Source: a virus
Virus record (IMG/VR): IMGVR_UViG_3300042691_001458
Coordinates: 1-37,697 of that record
Strand: one strand, 5' to 3'
Length of the DNA: 37,697 nucleotides
Shown: positions 1-10,979 of the stretch, piece after piece
Numbering within the stretch: the first letter of the stretch is position 1
Layout of the letters: each line of letters starts with the position of its first letter
Program-made: the position numbers and the translations under genes
The notes under the pieces: model-generated
Seen by the model: only the letters and a program-made list of their open reading frames with translations
Database searches by the model: none
What the model was told of the DNA's origin: nothing

Positions 1-1
1 G

Positions 2-55
2 CGTACCGAACGCGACATCTTCTCCGCGCAGCGGGAAGGTCGCATTTCTCCGTGA
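2..55 (+). CDS. C-terminal end of an upstream gene (partial)
   Basis: The second forward frame is open from the window edge to a TGA at 53-55 and ends in residues RTERDIFSAQREGRISP, a charged composition typical of a soluble phage protein. The stop lies 23 bases before the capsid gene start, which fits the end of the gene preceding the capsid gene (often a scaffold or head-assembly protein in this position, an inference from gene order only). The other two frames also run for a while, so the frame choice is tentative. Confidence 0.35.
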   Translation, partial: RTERDIFSAQREGRISP

Positions 56-78
56 ACGCATGATCAAGGAACTAGGAA

Positions 79-990
79 ATGTCTTATCCCAACGCACCGG
101 GTCGTCCGAACTATTCGGGCAACTTCATCCCTGAAATCTGGTCGGGCAAGCTGATCGAGAACTTCTACGACGCCACTGTGCTGGCGGCGATCTCGAACAC
201 CGACTACGAGGGTGAAATCCGCCAGTACGGCGACACCGTCAACATTCGCACCTCGCCGGAAATCACTCTGCGCGAGTACGTCAAGGGTCAGACCCTGACC
301 GTGGAAAACCCCGACAAGCCGAAGCTCCAGCTTCTGATCGACAAGGGCGAGTACTTCGCTTGCGTCGAAGACGACGTGGATAAGGTGCAGGCCGACATCA
401 ACATGATGGACCTGTGGTCGAAGGACGCCTCGGAAAAGATGAAGATCAAGATCGACCAGCGCGTCTTGACCGACATCCTGCCGGGTATCTCGGCTCTGAA
501 CAAGGGTGCCAGTGCCGGTCGCATCTCCGGGAACATCAACCTCGGCATCACCGGTACGCCGGTCGCTATAACCAAGACCAATGTCACCGAGTTCATCGTG
601 GACATGGGTACGGTTCTGGACGAAGCGAACTGCCCGGAGTCGGACCGCTTCCTCGTCATCCCGGCCAAGCTGGCTGGTCTGATCAAGAAGTCGGACCTGA
701 AGGACGCCTCGCTGACCGGTGACACGCAGTCGATCCTGCGTAACGGTCGTCTGGGTATGATCGACCGCTTCACCATCTACATGAGCCACAACCTTCAGGT
801 TCAGTCTGGTGGCAAGTACAGCATCATTGCTGGTCACAAGATGGGCTTCACCTTCGCCTCACAGATGACGAACATGGAGACCCTGCGGTCGACCACCACG
901 TTCGGCGACATCATCCGTGGTCTTCAGGTGTACGGCTATCAGGTCGTGAAGCCGGAAGCTCTGGCTCAGGGCATCGTCACTCTGTCCTGA
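79..990 (+). CDS. Major capsid protein (HK97-like fold)
   Basis: This 303-residue protein is the probable major capsid subunit that builds the icosahedral head. It begins SYPNAPGRPNYSGNFIPEIWSGK and then reads as alternating helix and strand, with the early EIWSGKLIENFYDATVLAAI helix, a GDTVNIRTSPEITLREY strand region and a C-terminal GDIIRGLQVYGYQVVKPEAL stretch. These match, as I remember the family, the capsid proteins of many short-tailed marine and proteobacterial phages. Length is typical for an HK97-type capsid without a separate delta domain. An AAGGA ribosome-binding site at 66-70 supports the ATG at 79. It is followed by a strong hairpin and then a decoration-like gene, the usual capsid order. 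No catalytic motif is expected. The family assignment is from sequence character and position, not a database search. Confidence 0.88.
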   Translation: MSYPNAPGRPNYSGNFIPEIWSGKLIENFYDATVLAAISNTDYEGEIRQYGDTVNIRTSPEITLREYVKGQTLTVENPDKPKLQLLIDKGEYFACVEDDVDKVQADINMMDLWSKDASEKMKIKIDQRVLTDILPGISALNKGASAGRISGNINLGITGTPVAITKTNVTEFIVDMGTVLDEANCPESDRFLVIPAKLAGLIKKSDLKDASLTGDTQSILRNGRLGMIDRFTIYMSHNLQVQSGGKYSIIAGHKMGFTFASQMTNMETLRSTTTFGDIIRGLQVYGYQVVKPEALAQGIVTLS

Positions 991-994
991 CCGT

Positions 995-1014
995 GAGGGG
1001 GCTTCGGCCCCCTC
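995..1014 (+). terminator. UUCG hairpin after the capsid gene
   Basis: A perfect 8-bp stem (995-1002 paired with 1007-1014) closes a TTCG tetraloop. It starts four bases after the capsid stop. The downstream side is ATAACCCC rather than a T-run, so it may be a weak or partial terminator, or an RNA 3'-end stabiliser of the abundant capsid message. Confidence 0.7.
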
Positions 1015-1042
1015 ATAACCCCCTCTCTGGAAGGTTCTGAAC

Positions 1043-1528
1043 ATGGCTACTTATACTGACTCCATTGGCTTCAATAAGGGCACTGCTGCTGCTTATGTTG
1101 ACAACGGTCTACACAAGGTCACTGTACTCGAAGTTACCCTCGACTTCGCCGCTATCACTGTTGCCCGTGCTGCTGCCGGCGCTACTGCGCTGACCGCTGG
1201 TGACGTGCTGGAAGTCCTGCGTATTCCGGCGAAGTCGCAGGTTCTGAATGTTGGTATCGACGTGACCACTGCGGAAGGTGGTACGCTGACCATCGACGTA
1301 GGCGACGGCGCTGACGCGGACGGCTTCCTCGACGGCGTAAACGCCAATACCGCAGCCGGCTACTCGTCGTCGACGGTGACGCTGGTTGAAGGCGCTCCGA
1401 ACACGCTGTCTCCGGCGTTCGGTTTCGGTAAGTACTACAGTGCTGCCGACACCATCGACGTGACCACTGTCAACGCTGCCGACGCGGCGGTGATGCGCGT
1501 GTGGGCCATCGTGGTCGACTGCAACTGA
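1043..1528 (+). CDS. Probable capsid decoration / cement protein
   Basis: This 161-residue protein sits directly after the capsid gene and is bounded by two terminator-like hairpins. The composition is rich in Ala, Val, Thr, Asp and Gly with alternating hydrophobic residues, which suggests an all-beta jelly-roll or Ig-like fold. A central GGTLTIDVGDGADADGFLDG turn and the ending MRVWAIVVDCN resemble small virion proteins that are usually encoded next to the capsid gene and decorate the head surface. A GGAAGG ribosome-binding site at 1029-1034 supports the start. No signal peptide or membrane segment is seen. A head fibre base or another small structural role is possible. The call rests on gene position and predicted fold. 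Confidence 0.6.
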   Translation: MATYTDSIGFNKGTAAAYVDNGLHKVTVLEVTLDFAAITVARAAAGATALTAGDVLEVLRIPAKSQVLNVGIDVTTAEGGTLTIDVGDGADADGFLDGVNANTAAGYSSSTVTLVEGAPNTLSPAFGFGKYYSAADTIDVTTVNAADAAVMRVWAIVVDCN

Positions 1529-1533
1529 GTGGG

Positions 1534-1561
1534 GTAGGGGGCTTCGGCCCCCTACTTTCTT
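1534..1561 (+). terminator. Intrinsic terminator with UUCG loop
   Basis: A 9-bp GC-rich stem (1534-1542 with 1547-1555) closes a TTCG loop and is followed by TTTCTT, the layout of a rho-independent terminator. Its core is the same 14-base sequence seen at 998-1011 after the capsid gene. Confidence 0.85.
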
Positions 1562-1577
1562 GTGGTAGGGTAAAAGT

Positions 1578-2474
1578 ATGCCGACGAATCTGACTGGAAC
1601 CAAGATCAATGTTACGTTCGGGCAACTCCTGCACGTAGACGGCGGTCCGACGGCGACTGAGAAGACGGTATACAGTGGCACTGGGGTGGCCACGGCGCTG
1701 AAGATCGGGACGGTATCTATATCCGCCACGTTCTCCGCGATCACGTTTCTAAATAAGGCTACAGCGCGGGCCGCGCTCGACCTTGGCACCATGGCTACGC
1801 AGCCAGCGTTCTCCGTTGCAATCACCGGCGGAACTATCGACGACGTAAACATTACCAACGCCACGTTTGGCAGTTTGACTCTCGTCAACGCTACTTCAAT
1901 TACGACGAGTAACCTTGTCACTGGAGTAACGCTAACCGGCAACACACTGGCCGCCGACGGCACCGACGCCAACATCGACATCAACATCACCCCCAAGGGG
2001 ACGGGTGAGGTGAACCTCACCAAGGTCGACATTGATGCTGGGTCTATTGACGGCACCACTGTGGGCGCAACAACGCCGGCCTCGGTGAAAGGTACGACTG
2101 TCGAGGCTACGACTTCAATCGGGTACCCCACCGGTACCGGTGGCTCCGTCACGCAGGCTACAAGCCGCACGACAGGCGTCACCCTCAACAAGATCACAGG
2201 TCAGATCACACTCTTTGCCGGCTCACTCGGCGGACATGATGCGGACGAGTTCACACTTACCAACAGCACCATCGCCGCAAATGATGTCGTCGCACTGTGC
2301 ATCAAATCCGGGGTCGCTGAGGCTACTCGAAAGTACTACCAAGTTAACGCCGTGGCTGTCGGGGCGGGTTCCTGCGTTATATCCGTGGGGAATATCGACA
2401 ACGCAACCATCCCGGCTTCGAGTACCGATAGTCCGGTGTTGCAGTTTGTCGTCTTGAAGGGGGCAGTCGCGTAA
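1578..2474 (+). CDS. Virion fibre-like structural protein
   Basis: This 298-residue protein is Thr/Val/Ile-rich and reads as repeated short beta strands, with a middle region (about residues 75-170) of N-x-T-x-G-x-L-type units like a fibre shaft. Residues about 180-298 carry YPTGTGGSVTQATSRTTGVT, LNKITGQITLF, SIAANDVV and a final VLQFVVLKGAVA. I recognise this module from the C-termini of many phage head-fibre and tail-fibre proteins, where it forms a compact beta domain that is exposed on the particle. It lies between the capsid/decoration genes and the connector genes, so a head fibre or capsid spike is more likely than a tail fibre. No enzymatic motif is seen. The next gene starts on its stop codon (TAATG). 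Confidence 0.6.
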   Translation: MPTNLTGTKINVTFGQLLHVDGGPTATEKTVYSGTGVATALKIGTVSISATFSAITFLNKATARAALDLGTMATQPAFSVAITGGTIDDVNITNATFGSLTLVNATSITTSNLVTGVTLTGNTLAADGTDANIDINITPKGTGEVNLTKVDIDAGSIDGTTVGATTPASVKGTTVEATTSIGYPTGTGGSVTQATSRTTGVTLNKITGQITLFAGSLGGHDADEFTLTNSTIAANDVVALCIKSGVAEATRKYYQVNAVAVGAGSCVISVGNIDNATIPASSTDSPVLQFVVLKGAVA

Positions 2475-2728
2475 TGGCTAAGACACCCGCATGGACCCGC
2501 GCTGAAGGTAAGGACCCGAAGGGTGGTCTGAACGCCAAGGGGCGCGCGTCCTACAACAAGGCTAACCCCGGCAAGCCCGGACTGAAGCCGCCGCAGCCGC
2601 AGGGCGGCCCGCGCAAGGATAGCTTCTGCGCCCGCATGGAGGGTATGAAGAAGAAGCTGACCAGCGAAAAGACGGCACGTGACCCGAACTCGCGCATCAA
2701 CAAATCTCTCAAGGCATGGAACTGCTGA
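2474..2728 (+). CDS. Small basic DUF6321-type protein
   Basis: This 84-residue, Lys/Arg-rich protein starts on the stop codon of the preceding gene (TAATG), so the two are probably translationally coupled. Its sequence, with AWTRAEGKDPKGGLNAKGRA near the start, a Pro-rich KPPQPQGG turn, a central SFCARMEGMKKKLTS and a C-terminal DPNSRINKSLKAWNC, follows the pattern I remember for DUF6321, a family spread among phages of aquatic bacteria with no known function. Two cysteines (in SFCARM and the final C) could bind a metal or form a bridge. The high positive charge suggests contact with nucleic acid. A role in the virion or in DNA packaging is only inferred from position. Confidence 0.65.
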   Translation: MAKTPAWTRAEGKDPKGGLNAKGRASYNKANPGKPGLKPPQPQGGPRKDSFCARMEGMKKKLTSEKTARDPNSRINKSLKAWNC

Positions 2729-2729
2729 T

Positions 2730-2897
2730 ATGAGTAGCCCGAAACCAACGAATCCCGCGCTGTGGTCCAAGGTCAAGTCCGAGGCTAAGTCAAAGTTTGA
2801 TGTGTACCCCAGTGCCTATGCCAATGCGTGGGCTGCTAAGGAGTACAAGAAGCGCGGCGGTGGGTGGAGCGGCCCTGATAATCGGGTGAAGAAGTGA
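2730..2897 (+). CDS. Small DUF5872-type protein, N-terminal half
   Basis: This 55-residue basic protein starts at the ATG two bases after the preceding stop. A longer reading from 2679 would overlap the previous gene by 50 bases. The text PALWSKVKSEAKSKFDVYPS followed by AYANAWAAKEYKKRGGGWSG matches the N-terminal pattern of DUF5872 as I remember it, a helical domain of unknown function found in phages and algal viruses. In relatives this segment is usually followed in the same polypeptide by the Trp- and Cys-containing part that is encoded here by the next gene. The final GTGA overlaps the next start. Function is unknown. Confidence 0.6.
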   Translation: MSSPKPTNPALWSKVKSEAKSKFDVYPSAYANAWAAKEYKKRGGGWSGPDNRVKK

Positions 2898-3124
2898 GCA
2901 AGGGCGGCCTCGGCAAGTGGTTCGGCGAGAAGTGGGTCGACGTGAAGACCGGCAAGGATTGCGGTCGGTCTGGCTCCGAGAAGTCGTCAAGAGCATATCC
3001 TGCTTGCCGCCCTGCCGCAGCCGCAGCTAAGATGACCGCCGGTGAGAAACGCGCGATGGCCGGTAAGAAAACCAGTTCGGATCGCAAATCGTGGCCGGTA
3101 TCACCGTCCGGCAAGCGGAAGTGA
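2894..3124 (+). CDS. Small DUF5872-type protein, C-terminal half
   Basis: This 76-residue basic protein begins at a GTG that overlaps the previous stop in a GTGA junction, one base back in the reading frame. It reads GGLGKWFGEKWVDVKTGKDC, then CGRSGSEKSSRAYPACRP, an alanine-rich stretch and a Lys-rich tail. The WVDVK...CGR...YPACRP pattern is the second half of DUF5872-type proteins in other viruses, by memory. Two or three cysteines (in KDCGR and PACRP) suggest a small metal-binding unit. It may act together with the preceding product, or be joined to it by a -1 frameshift. Function is unknown. Confidence 0.55.
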   Translation: MSKGGLGKWFGEKWVDVKTGKDCGRSGSEKSSRAYPACRPAAAAAKMTAGEKRAMAGKKTSSDRKSWPVSPSGKRK

Positions 3125-3157
3125 TATGCTGCTGACTAGCAAAAGGAAACCGAAGAA

Positions 3158-3421
3158 ATGACTGCAAAGATGTACATTCGGGTGAAAGCCGACGGCTTTA
3201 TCTACGACTACAACGAGATGCTGGCTCGAAACTCGTTGTGCGAGGTGATCACTGAGCAGGAGGCGTACCCGGAACGCGAGATCACCGAGGAAGTCGCCGA
3301 GCGCATTAAGAAAACCCGCGCCAAGAAAACTGGTCTCGATCTGGCTACTGACATGCCGGCAGAACAGGTATATACCAATCCTGATTTGTCTGAGGAAGTA
3401 GGACGGGACTGGCCTAAGTGA
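3158..3421 (+). CDS. Small conserved phage protein of unknown function
   Basis: This 87-residue acidic and basic mixed protein starts MTAKMYIRVKADGFIYDYNE and carries a heptad-like, Lys/Glu-rich middle (about residues 40-62, ITEEVAERIKKTRAKKT) that may form a helix. Small proteins opening with a similar 'MYIRVK-DGFIY-YNE-LA-N' text occur, as I recall, beside head genes in several podovirus-like genomes. The gene lies between the basic DUF proteins and the connector genes. An AAGGAAACC ribosome-binding site precedes the ATG. Its stop overlaps the next start (GTGA). No function can be assigned. Confidence 0.6.
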   Translation: MTAKMYIRVKADGFIYDYNEMLARNSLCEVITEQEAYPEREITEEVAERIKKTRAKKTGLDLATDMPAEQVYTNPDLSEEVGRDWPK

Positions 3422-4062
3422 CACCTGCCGAGATCATAGTGCAAGTTCGCCCCTTGGTGCAGGACACCCGTGCGCCGTATCGCTATTCCGATACGGTCCT
3501 GCTGGGTTTTGTGAACCAAGCACTCAAGCGAATGGCTATGGTCCGGCCAGATTTGTTTACGGTCTTCGAGACGGTGGCAACTAATCCCAACACGGTGATT
3601 CAGAAGCTGCCGTCTACCGCTACCCGCCTCGTTGAAATCTACAACGTCGTGGGCGGTAACGTCATTACTGAGGTGGATAAGAACGCACTGGATCAGGCTT
3701 ACCCCGGCTGGCGCTCTTCTGCGTCGGGGCAACCTGTGAATTACGTGCGGCACGTTAGGAACCCCACGAGCTATTTCCTGTACCCCGCGCCGGCTGACGG
3801 CGTCATGCTGGTGGCAGAGTATGCCGTGGCTCCGACGGACTATACCATCAACCAAGAGATCGACCTGCTCAGTGACACCTACCTTCCGACCTTGGTCGAC
3901 GGCACGGTGTTCCTGTCGCAGTCGATTGACGACGAGCATATCAACTCTGGTCGGGCGAAGATGTTCCAAGACTCGTTCAACCAGACGCTGATTGCCGGTC
4001 TTCAGACTCGCACAATTACGGACACTGACGCGAGCGGGCTTGATCCGAGGCAGGTGGTGTAA
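3418..4062 (+). CDS. Head-tail adaptor-type protein (DUF6682-like)
   Basis: This 214-residue protein starts at a GTG overlapping the preceding stop. It opens with a helical TPAEIIVQVRPLVQDTRAPY segment and the YSDTVLLGFVNQALKRMAMV helix, then a mixed beta part (residues about 55-140) and helices near the C-terminus. This helix-bundle opening is what I remember of DUF6682 and related phage adaptor proteins that sit below the portal and join head to tail. Position after the capsid genes and immediately before another connector-like gene supports this. Ends DPRQVV at a TAA shared with the next start. An alternative is a tail tubular protein A role. Confidence 0.6.
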   Translation: MTPAEIIVQVRPLVQDTRAPYRYSDTVLLGFVNQALKRMAMVRPDLFTVFETVATNPNTVIQKLPSTATRLVEIYNVVGGNVITEVDKNALDQAYPGWRSSASGQPVNYVRHVRNPTSYFLYPAPADGVMLVAEYAVAPTDYTINQEIDLLSDTYLPTLVDGTVFLSQSIDDEHINSGRAKMFQDSFNQTLIAGLQTRTITDTDASGLDPRQVV

Positions 4063-4826
4063 TGGCTGATAAGACGTTTGCCTCGCTAATCCCGCGCATC
4101 AACCCTAATGTGCCGGGGTGCCCGCAGCCGCTGATGGAGTCGATCATCCGCACGGCTGCTATTCGCACCTGTGAGCGCACATTGGCGTGGCGTCATGCCC
4201 AACCGACCTACAACCTGACGCCTGCGGTGCATCAGTACTACTACCGCAAACCGGATAATGCTGATGTCCACGTCGTCTTCGATGCGGCGGTCAACGGCTA
4301 TCCGCTCGACCGTGTGCCGCTGGAAGAAGCTCTGTGTCGGTATCCGGCATGGGCTGATCTGTATAACGGTGTGTCCTACGATCAGCTTTGGACGGAAGGC
4401 GGCACCTTCAACGGACAGGGATTCAATCAGGGTGGCTTCAACGCCGGCTCGACGTTCACGCTGACCGACGACGCGCTGAAGAACACCAGCGAACCGCGCA
4501 TCATTACGCAACTTGGACCTGACCAGTTCATTGTCTTGCCGTCGCCTGACGACGAGAAGGCGTACACCCTCAGATTGATCTACGCCCTGAAGCCGAAGCG
4601 CACGGCTACCAGTATGCCGGAGCAAATCTTTGACGAACTGGAAGACGCTATCTTTCACGGGGCGCTGCAAGACCTGCTCATCATGCCGAACCAAGCATGG
4701 AAAGACAGAGAACTCGCTGCATATCACGCAAGGCAGTATACATATCACGTGACTGAACGACGTGCCCGTGCTAATCTCGGTGCCGGGCGTGGTCCTGTGT
4801 ATGTCAGTATGCGACCCTTCGCCTGA
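4062..4826 (+). CDS. Connector / tail-completion virion protein
   Basis: This 254-residue protein starts on the last base of the preceding stop (TAATG). It opens with FASLIPRINPNVPGCPQPLM, and then the helix IIRTAAIRTCERTLAWRHAQ. The middle is Gly/Asn-rich (GGTFNGQGFNQGGFNAGSTF, residues about 118-137), followed by a beta segment ending in SPDDEKAYTLRLIYALKPKR and a C-terminal helical part with an HGALQDLL core. The 'P-VPGCP-P-----IR-AAI--CE' opening is shared by a family of structural proteins in podovirus-like genomes that I remember lying next to the adaptor protein. A tail tube or head-closure role is therefore inferred. No enzymatic motif is visible. Confidence 0.55.
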   Translation: MADKTFASLIPRINPNVPGCPQPLMESIIRTAAIRTCERTLAWRHAQPTYNLTPAVHQYYYRKPDNADVHVVFDAAVNGYPLDRVPLEEALCRYPAWADLYNGVSYDQLWTEGGTFNGQGFNQGGFNAGSTFTLTDDALKNTSEPRIITQLGPDQFIVLPSPDDEKAYTLRLIYALKPKRTATSMPEQIFDELEDAIFHGALQDLLIMPNQAWKDRELAAYHARQYTYHVTERRARANLGAGRGPVYVSMRPFA

Positions 4827-4838
4827 CGGAGTTTACAG

Positions 4839-7298
4839 ATGGCGGTTAAGCTCAAGAACAATGCACGGGGTTTTCTGGATGCCGCAGTCACGGCGTCTAG
4901 CACTCAGTTTTATCTGAGCGCCGGCACCGGCGATGCTTTCCCCGCGCTGGCTTCGGGAGAGTTTTTTAACGCTACCGTCGTCTCATCCGGCGGTTTGCGT
5001 GAAATCGTAAAGGTCACGGCCCGGTCGACCGATACACTGACCGTTGTTCGCGCGCAGGAAAGTACGACTGCTATCGCGTTCAGCCCCGGCAGCCTTGTCG
5101 AACTGCGGGTGACGGTCGCCAACATCGAAGCAGCCATCGGCGATGACAAGCCGTTCCGCGACTTCCGCCCCGGTGATGCCCCCAACCGCTTCACACTGAC
5201 AGGCGGTTCGGTCACAGCCAGCCTCAACGGTAACGTCTACCGCTTCACCGGTCTCGGTTCGGCGTTCTTGCTGGACAGCGTTCCGCTGGAGCCTAACCAG
5301 ACCTACACCTTCCGTGTCGGCTATCAGCGGTTTAAGGATAGCGGTGATCCGGCGAACGACGGCCTCACTGCCGGTGTCGACTGGTACAACGGCTACGGCA
5401 ATAAGATCGGCACTGCCGTCATCCGCTCAGATAACACCCTGCTGGTGAGTTCGCTGCTGCGTACGGCGACCTACTCGGTCGGCTTTCCCGGCGGTAATGC
5501 GTTCGATGTCTACATCCCGCAGTCGGCACGGTACGCTGTCCCGTGGTTCCGCACGTTTGGCGCAGGTCACGAGACCGATCTCGTCACCCTCGCGCTGCGC
5601 GACACTCCGACGCCGTCGGTGGTTGTGTCGGCTAATAATCTCGTTATCCCGAACAACTTCCAGTGGCCCGCTGGTACTATTCCTGCGGGCGCAGGTGTCA
5701 CAGACCCGTACACCGTGGCACGGACGTTCTATGTCACCATGACGGGTAGCGATGCCAATACCGGCACCAGCTTGTCAGTGCCTCTCGCCACGATCAACGC
5801 CGCGCTTACAAAGCTGGCAGCCCTCAATCAACCGGGCATCGTCATCGTGCAGCCGGGTGAGTACGTGGTGCAGCCCAACACCGATATTCCGCCGAACTGC
5901 GCGCTGTATGGCTTCGACTTGCGCGTGACCAAGCTGCGTCTGCCTAACGGGCTGTCACAAAACAACATGTTCCGCTTGACCAGCGGGTGCAAGGTTCGCG
6001 GCTTTACGTTTACCGGCCTTCAGCACGAATCACCACAGGCCTACGCTACGACCGCTGGCGGTCTGGCGTCTGTTGCTCTACTAGACTATTTCACTGTTGC
6101 TGGGGTTCTGTATCGCAAGATCAGCACCGGAGCGCAGGTGACAACCCATGACTATCCGCCCACTAAGGGGTTCGCGTTCGTCTTCAAGCCGGGTGCAAAC
6201 ATCACGCGGTCGCCCTACATCAGCGACTGCTCAACGCTGCACGACTTCACGTACGACCAGATGACGCTGCCGATTGACCGCGAGACGGGCAATCCGCTGA
6301 TGCCAAGGGGCGCTGGTAACTTGCGCGCTGACGGCTCTGTGCTGGACCCTGCGTCCGTACTTCGCTCTGTCGTCGTCGACTCCTTCACGGCTATCAACCC
6401 GAACGGCTACGCTTACCTGATGACCCGCAACGCATTCGTGCAGCTTGTGTCGGTCTTTACCAACTGGTCTCGATATGGCCTGTGGTGCCACGATGGCGGT
6501 CAGGTCACGGTAGCCAACTCGAACTCCACGTTTGGCGATTACGCTCTCGTCTCGACCGGGTTCCGGAACAGTGTTCGCATCCCCGATCCTGTTGGCCAGC
6601 CGCGCGGTGTGTATGTAGCTGCGGCTGATGCTATCACGGAGCAACGCGATACCATCGTCGAAGAAGTCTATGCGCTTCTGGCTAACGCGTATGTCGTAGT
6701 GCAGAACTTCAATGCAGCGAATGAGGCATTCACTCGCAGCGATTTGCGTACACTGCTGCGCGAACTCGCGGATGACCTTCGGTCGGGTCAGGACCGTGGC
6801 TCACAGTTTTTCGTTAAGGGCTTCTTCGATTGGAACGCCGGGTATCTGTTTGACTCGACGCTGCTGCCGATCTTCCTTGCCAGCTACGATTTTACATACG
6901 ACCGCATTCTTGCCCGTTGCGCTCTGACCAACCCTGCACAAACCATGCTTGCATCGCTGATCAGCCTGATCAAGACTAACCTCCAAACTCCGCCGATCAT
7001 CGCTTTCCCGTCCGTGGTCGAGGCAACCGGCCAGCAGTTCAGCTACGTCGGCTCCGGCGTCAACTTTAACTCGCTGCCCTTCTCACAGCGCGGCACGGGT
7101 ATGGCGGGCGATCCCACCTTTGTTAACCTAAAGGTCAACGGAGGACGTATCTACGCGACGTTCTCGACAGAACTCGGTGACACGTATCTGGGTGACGACC
7201 TTCGCGTTGACTTTGAGCGCGGAACTGTCGAAGGGCAAGCATTCTCGCGCGGTGTCCAGAATATCACCCTGCCGCTCATTCAGGCACTTGGAGCTTAA
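4839..7298 (+). CDS. Tailspike with beta-helix (pectate-lyase-like) domain
   Basis: This 819-residue protein is a probable receptor-binding or depolymerising tailspike. Residues 1-105 form an N-terminal module (AVKLKNNARGFLDAAVTASS, REIVKVTARSTDTLTVVRAQ) common to phage tail fibres, which attaches them to the virion. Residues about 105-285 look like a beta-sandwich (carbohydrate-binding type). From residue about 293 the text FYVTMTGSDANTGTSLSVPL, GEYVVQPNTDIPPNCALYGF and later strands matches the DUF1565/pectate-lyase beta-helix opening. The C-terminal ~180 residues (SGVNFNSLPFSQRGTGMAGD, IYATFSTELGDTYLGDDL, AFSRGVQNITLPL) recall a conserved end domain of cyanophage structural proteins. Catalytic acids cannot be assigned by eye, so enzymatic activity is unproven. 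The gene follows the connector genes with a 12-base gap. Confidence 0.7.
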   Translation: MAVKLKNNARGFLDAAVTASSTQFYLSAGTGDAFPALASGEFFNATVVSSGGLREIVKVTARSTDTLTVVRAQESTTAIAFSPGSLVELRVTVANIEAAIGDDKPFRDFRPGDAPNRFTLTGGSVTASLNGNVYRFTGLGSAFLLDSVPLEPNQTYTFRVGYQRFKDSGDPANDGLTAGVDWYNGYGNKIGTAVIRSDNTLLVSSLLRTATYSVGFPGGNAFDVYIPQSARYAVPWFRTFGAGHETDLVTLALRDTPTPSVVVSANNLVIPNNFQWPAGTIPAGAGVTDPYTVARTFYVTMTGSDANTGTSLSVPLATINAALTKLAALNQPGIVIVQPGEYVVQPNTDIPPNCALYGFDLRVTKLRLPNGLSQNNMFRLTSGCKVRGFTFTGLQHESPQAYATTAGGLASVALLDYFTVAGVLYRKISTGAQVTTHDYPPTKGFAFVFKPGANITRSPYISDCSTLHDFTYDQMTLPIDRETGNPLMPRGAGNLRADGSVLDPASVLRSVVVDSFTAINPNGYAYLMTRNAFVQLVSVFTNWSRYGLWCHDGGQVTVANSNSTFGDYALVSTGFRNSVRIPDPVGQPRGVYVAAADAITEQRDTIVEEVYALLANAYVVVQNFNAANEAFTRSDLRTLLRELADDLRSGQDRGSQFFVKGFFDWNAGYLFDSTLLPIFLASYDFTYDRILARCALTNPAQTMLASLISLIKTNLQTPPIIAFPSVVEATGQQFSYVGSGVNFNSLPFSQRGTGMAGDPTFVNLKVNGGRIYATFSTELGDTYLGDDLRVDFERGTVEGQAFSRGVQNITLPLIQALGA

Positions 7299-7301
7299 AG
7301 T

Positions 7302-7708
7302 ATGCCTACGATCACCACTCCGCGCCCGCCGCTCAATCTGTTCAACGTCAACCGCATTTCGGTTCCGTCGACCTATACGACGATCTTGGATGTGCCGAAC
7401 TACGGTATCCCTGCGAATGGGCCGAACCCGGCGCGCACTGTTCAAGCGGTTGCTTTGCTTACCTCGCTCATCGTGGCGAACAACAGCAACGCAACGATTC
7501 AGTTCTCGATGCAGATACTGGACGCAAGCAACGTCACGTGGCAGATTCTGACCCTGATGGACATCCCGCCGAACGACTTTGCGCTGATTGAACTGGGCAA
7601 GCAGAACCTGCCAAGCGGCGACCGGCTGCGACTCAAGTGCGAAAATTTCCAAGGGGCTGTAGCCAGCCTGTCCTATGTGCTAAACCAGCGCGAGGAGTTT
7701 GTTACACT

Positions 7709-7712
<4 letters not shown>
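7302..7712 (+). CDS. Small virion-type protein of unknown function
   Basis: This 136-residue protein has an alternating hydrophobic pattern (VALLTSLIVANNSNATIQFS, QILTLMDIPPNDFALIELG, GDRLRLKCENFQGAVASLSY) that predicts a beta-sandwich. Similar proteins are found with tail fibres of podovirus-like phages, and the ending VLNQREEFVTL is one I associate with those proteins. It starts three bases after the spike gene stop and overlaps the next gene (ATGA). A collar, fibre-adaptor or fibre-trimer cap role is only inferred. Confidence 0.5.
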
Positions 7713-10662
<2,950 letters not shown>

Positions 10663-10673
10663 CAGGAACACCC

Positions 10674-10979
10674 ATGATCTACACTCAACTCTCAACTTCT
10701 TACAAATACGATACTATCGCGGACGCCATGTACGGACGCGAGGTAGAGTATTTTCATTATGATTTCGACCGCATCAACTTTGAGCATCTGCTGGCCAACG
10801 CCACGGACAACGAATTTGCTGCCAACGTAGCCGAACGGTTGGACGCAACTCGCAAGCAGATGAGCAACGTCGCGGCTATCATTGCTGCGCTGAATGCTCA
10901 GATTGACGATCAGGCTGAATATGAAGCGGCGGTGGTTCGCGCGACTGCCAAGCGCAAGGCAAAGGAATCCGAGGGATGA
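10674..10979 (+). CDS. Small conserved fibre-associated protein
   Basis: This 101-residue protein starts 11 bases after the fibre stop with an AGGAA ribosome-binding site. It begins IYTQLSTSYKYDTIADAMYG and continues VEYFHYDFDRINFEHLLANA, then a long helix with AIIAALNAQIDDQAEYEAAV. The C-terminal half is a predicted amphipathic or coiled-coil helix, as in tail-fibre assembly chaperones. Proteins with this opening accompany collagen-type fibres in other podovirus-like genomes, by my recollection. The end overlaps the next gene (ATGA). A chaperone role is inferred from the neighbourhood, not proven. Confidence 0.55.
   Translation: MIYTQLSTSYKYDTIADAMYGREVEYFHYDFDRINFEHLLANATDNEFAANVAERLDATRKQMSNVAAIIAALNAQIDDQAEYEAAVVRATAKRKAKESEG

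Noticed and set aside
64-837. 257-residue minus-strand open frame opposite the capsid gene
   Set aside because: GC-rich codon bias leaves the opposite strand open. The product is Arg/Val/Asp-rich with no family features.
1109-2197. 362-residue minus-strand open frame opposite the decoration and fibre-like genes
   Set aside because: Crosses a terminator and two genes, low-complexity text, no start site.
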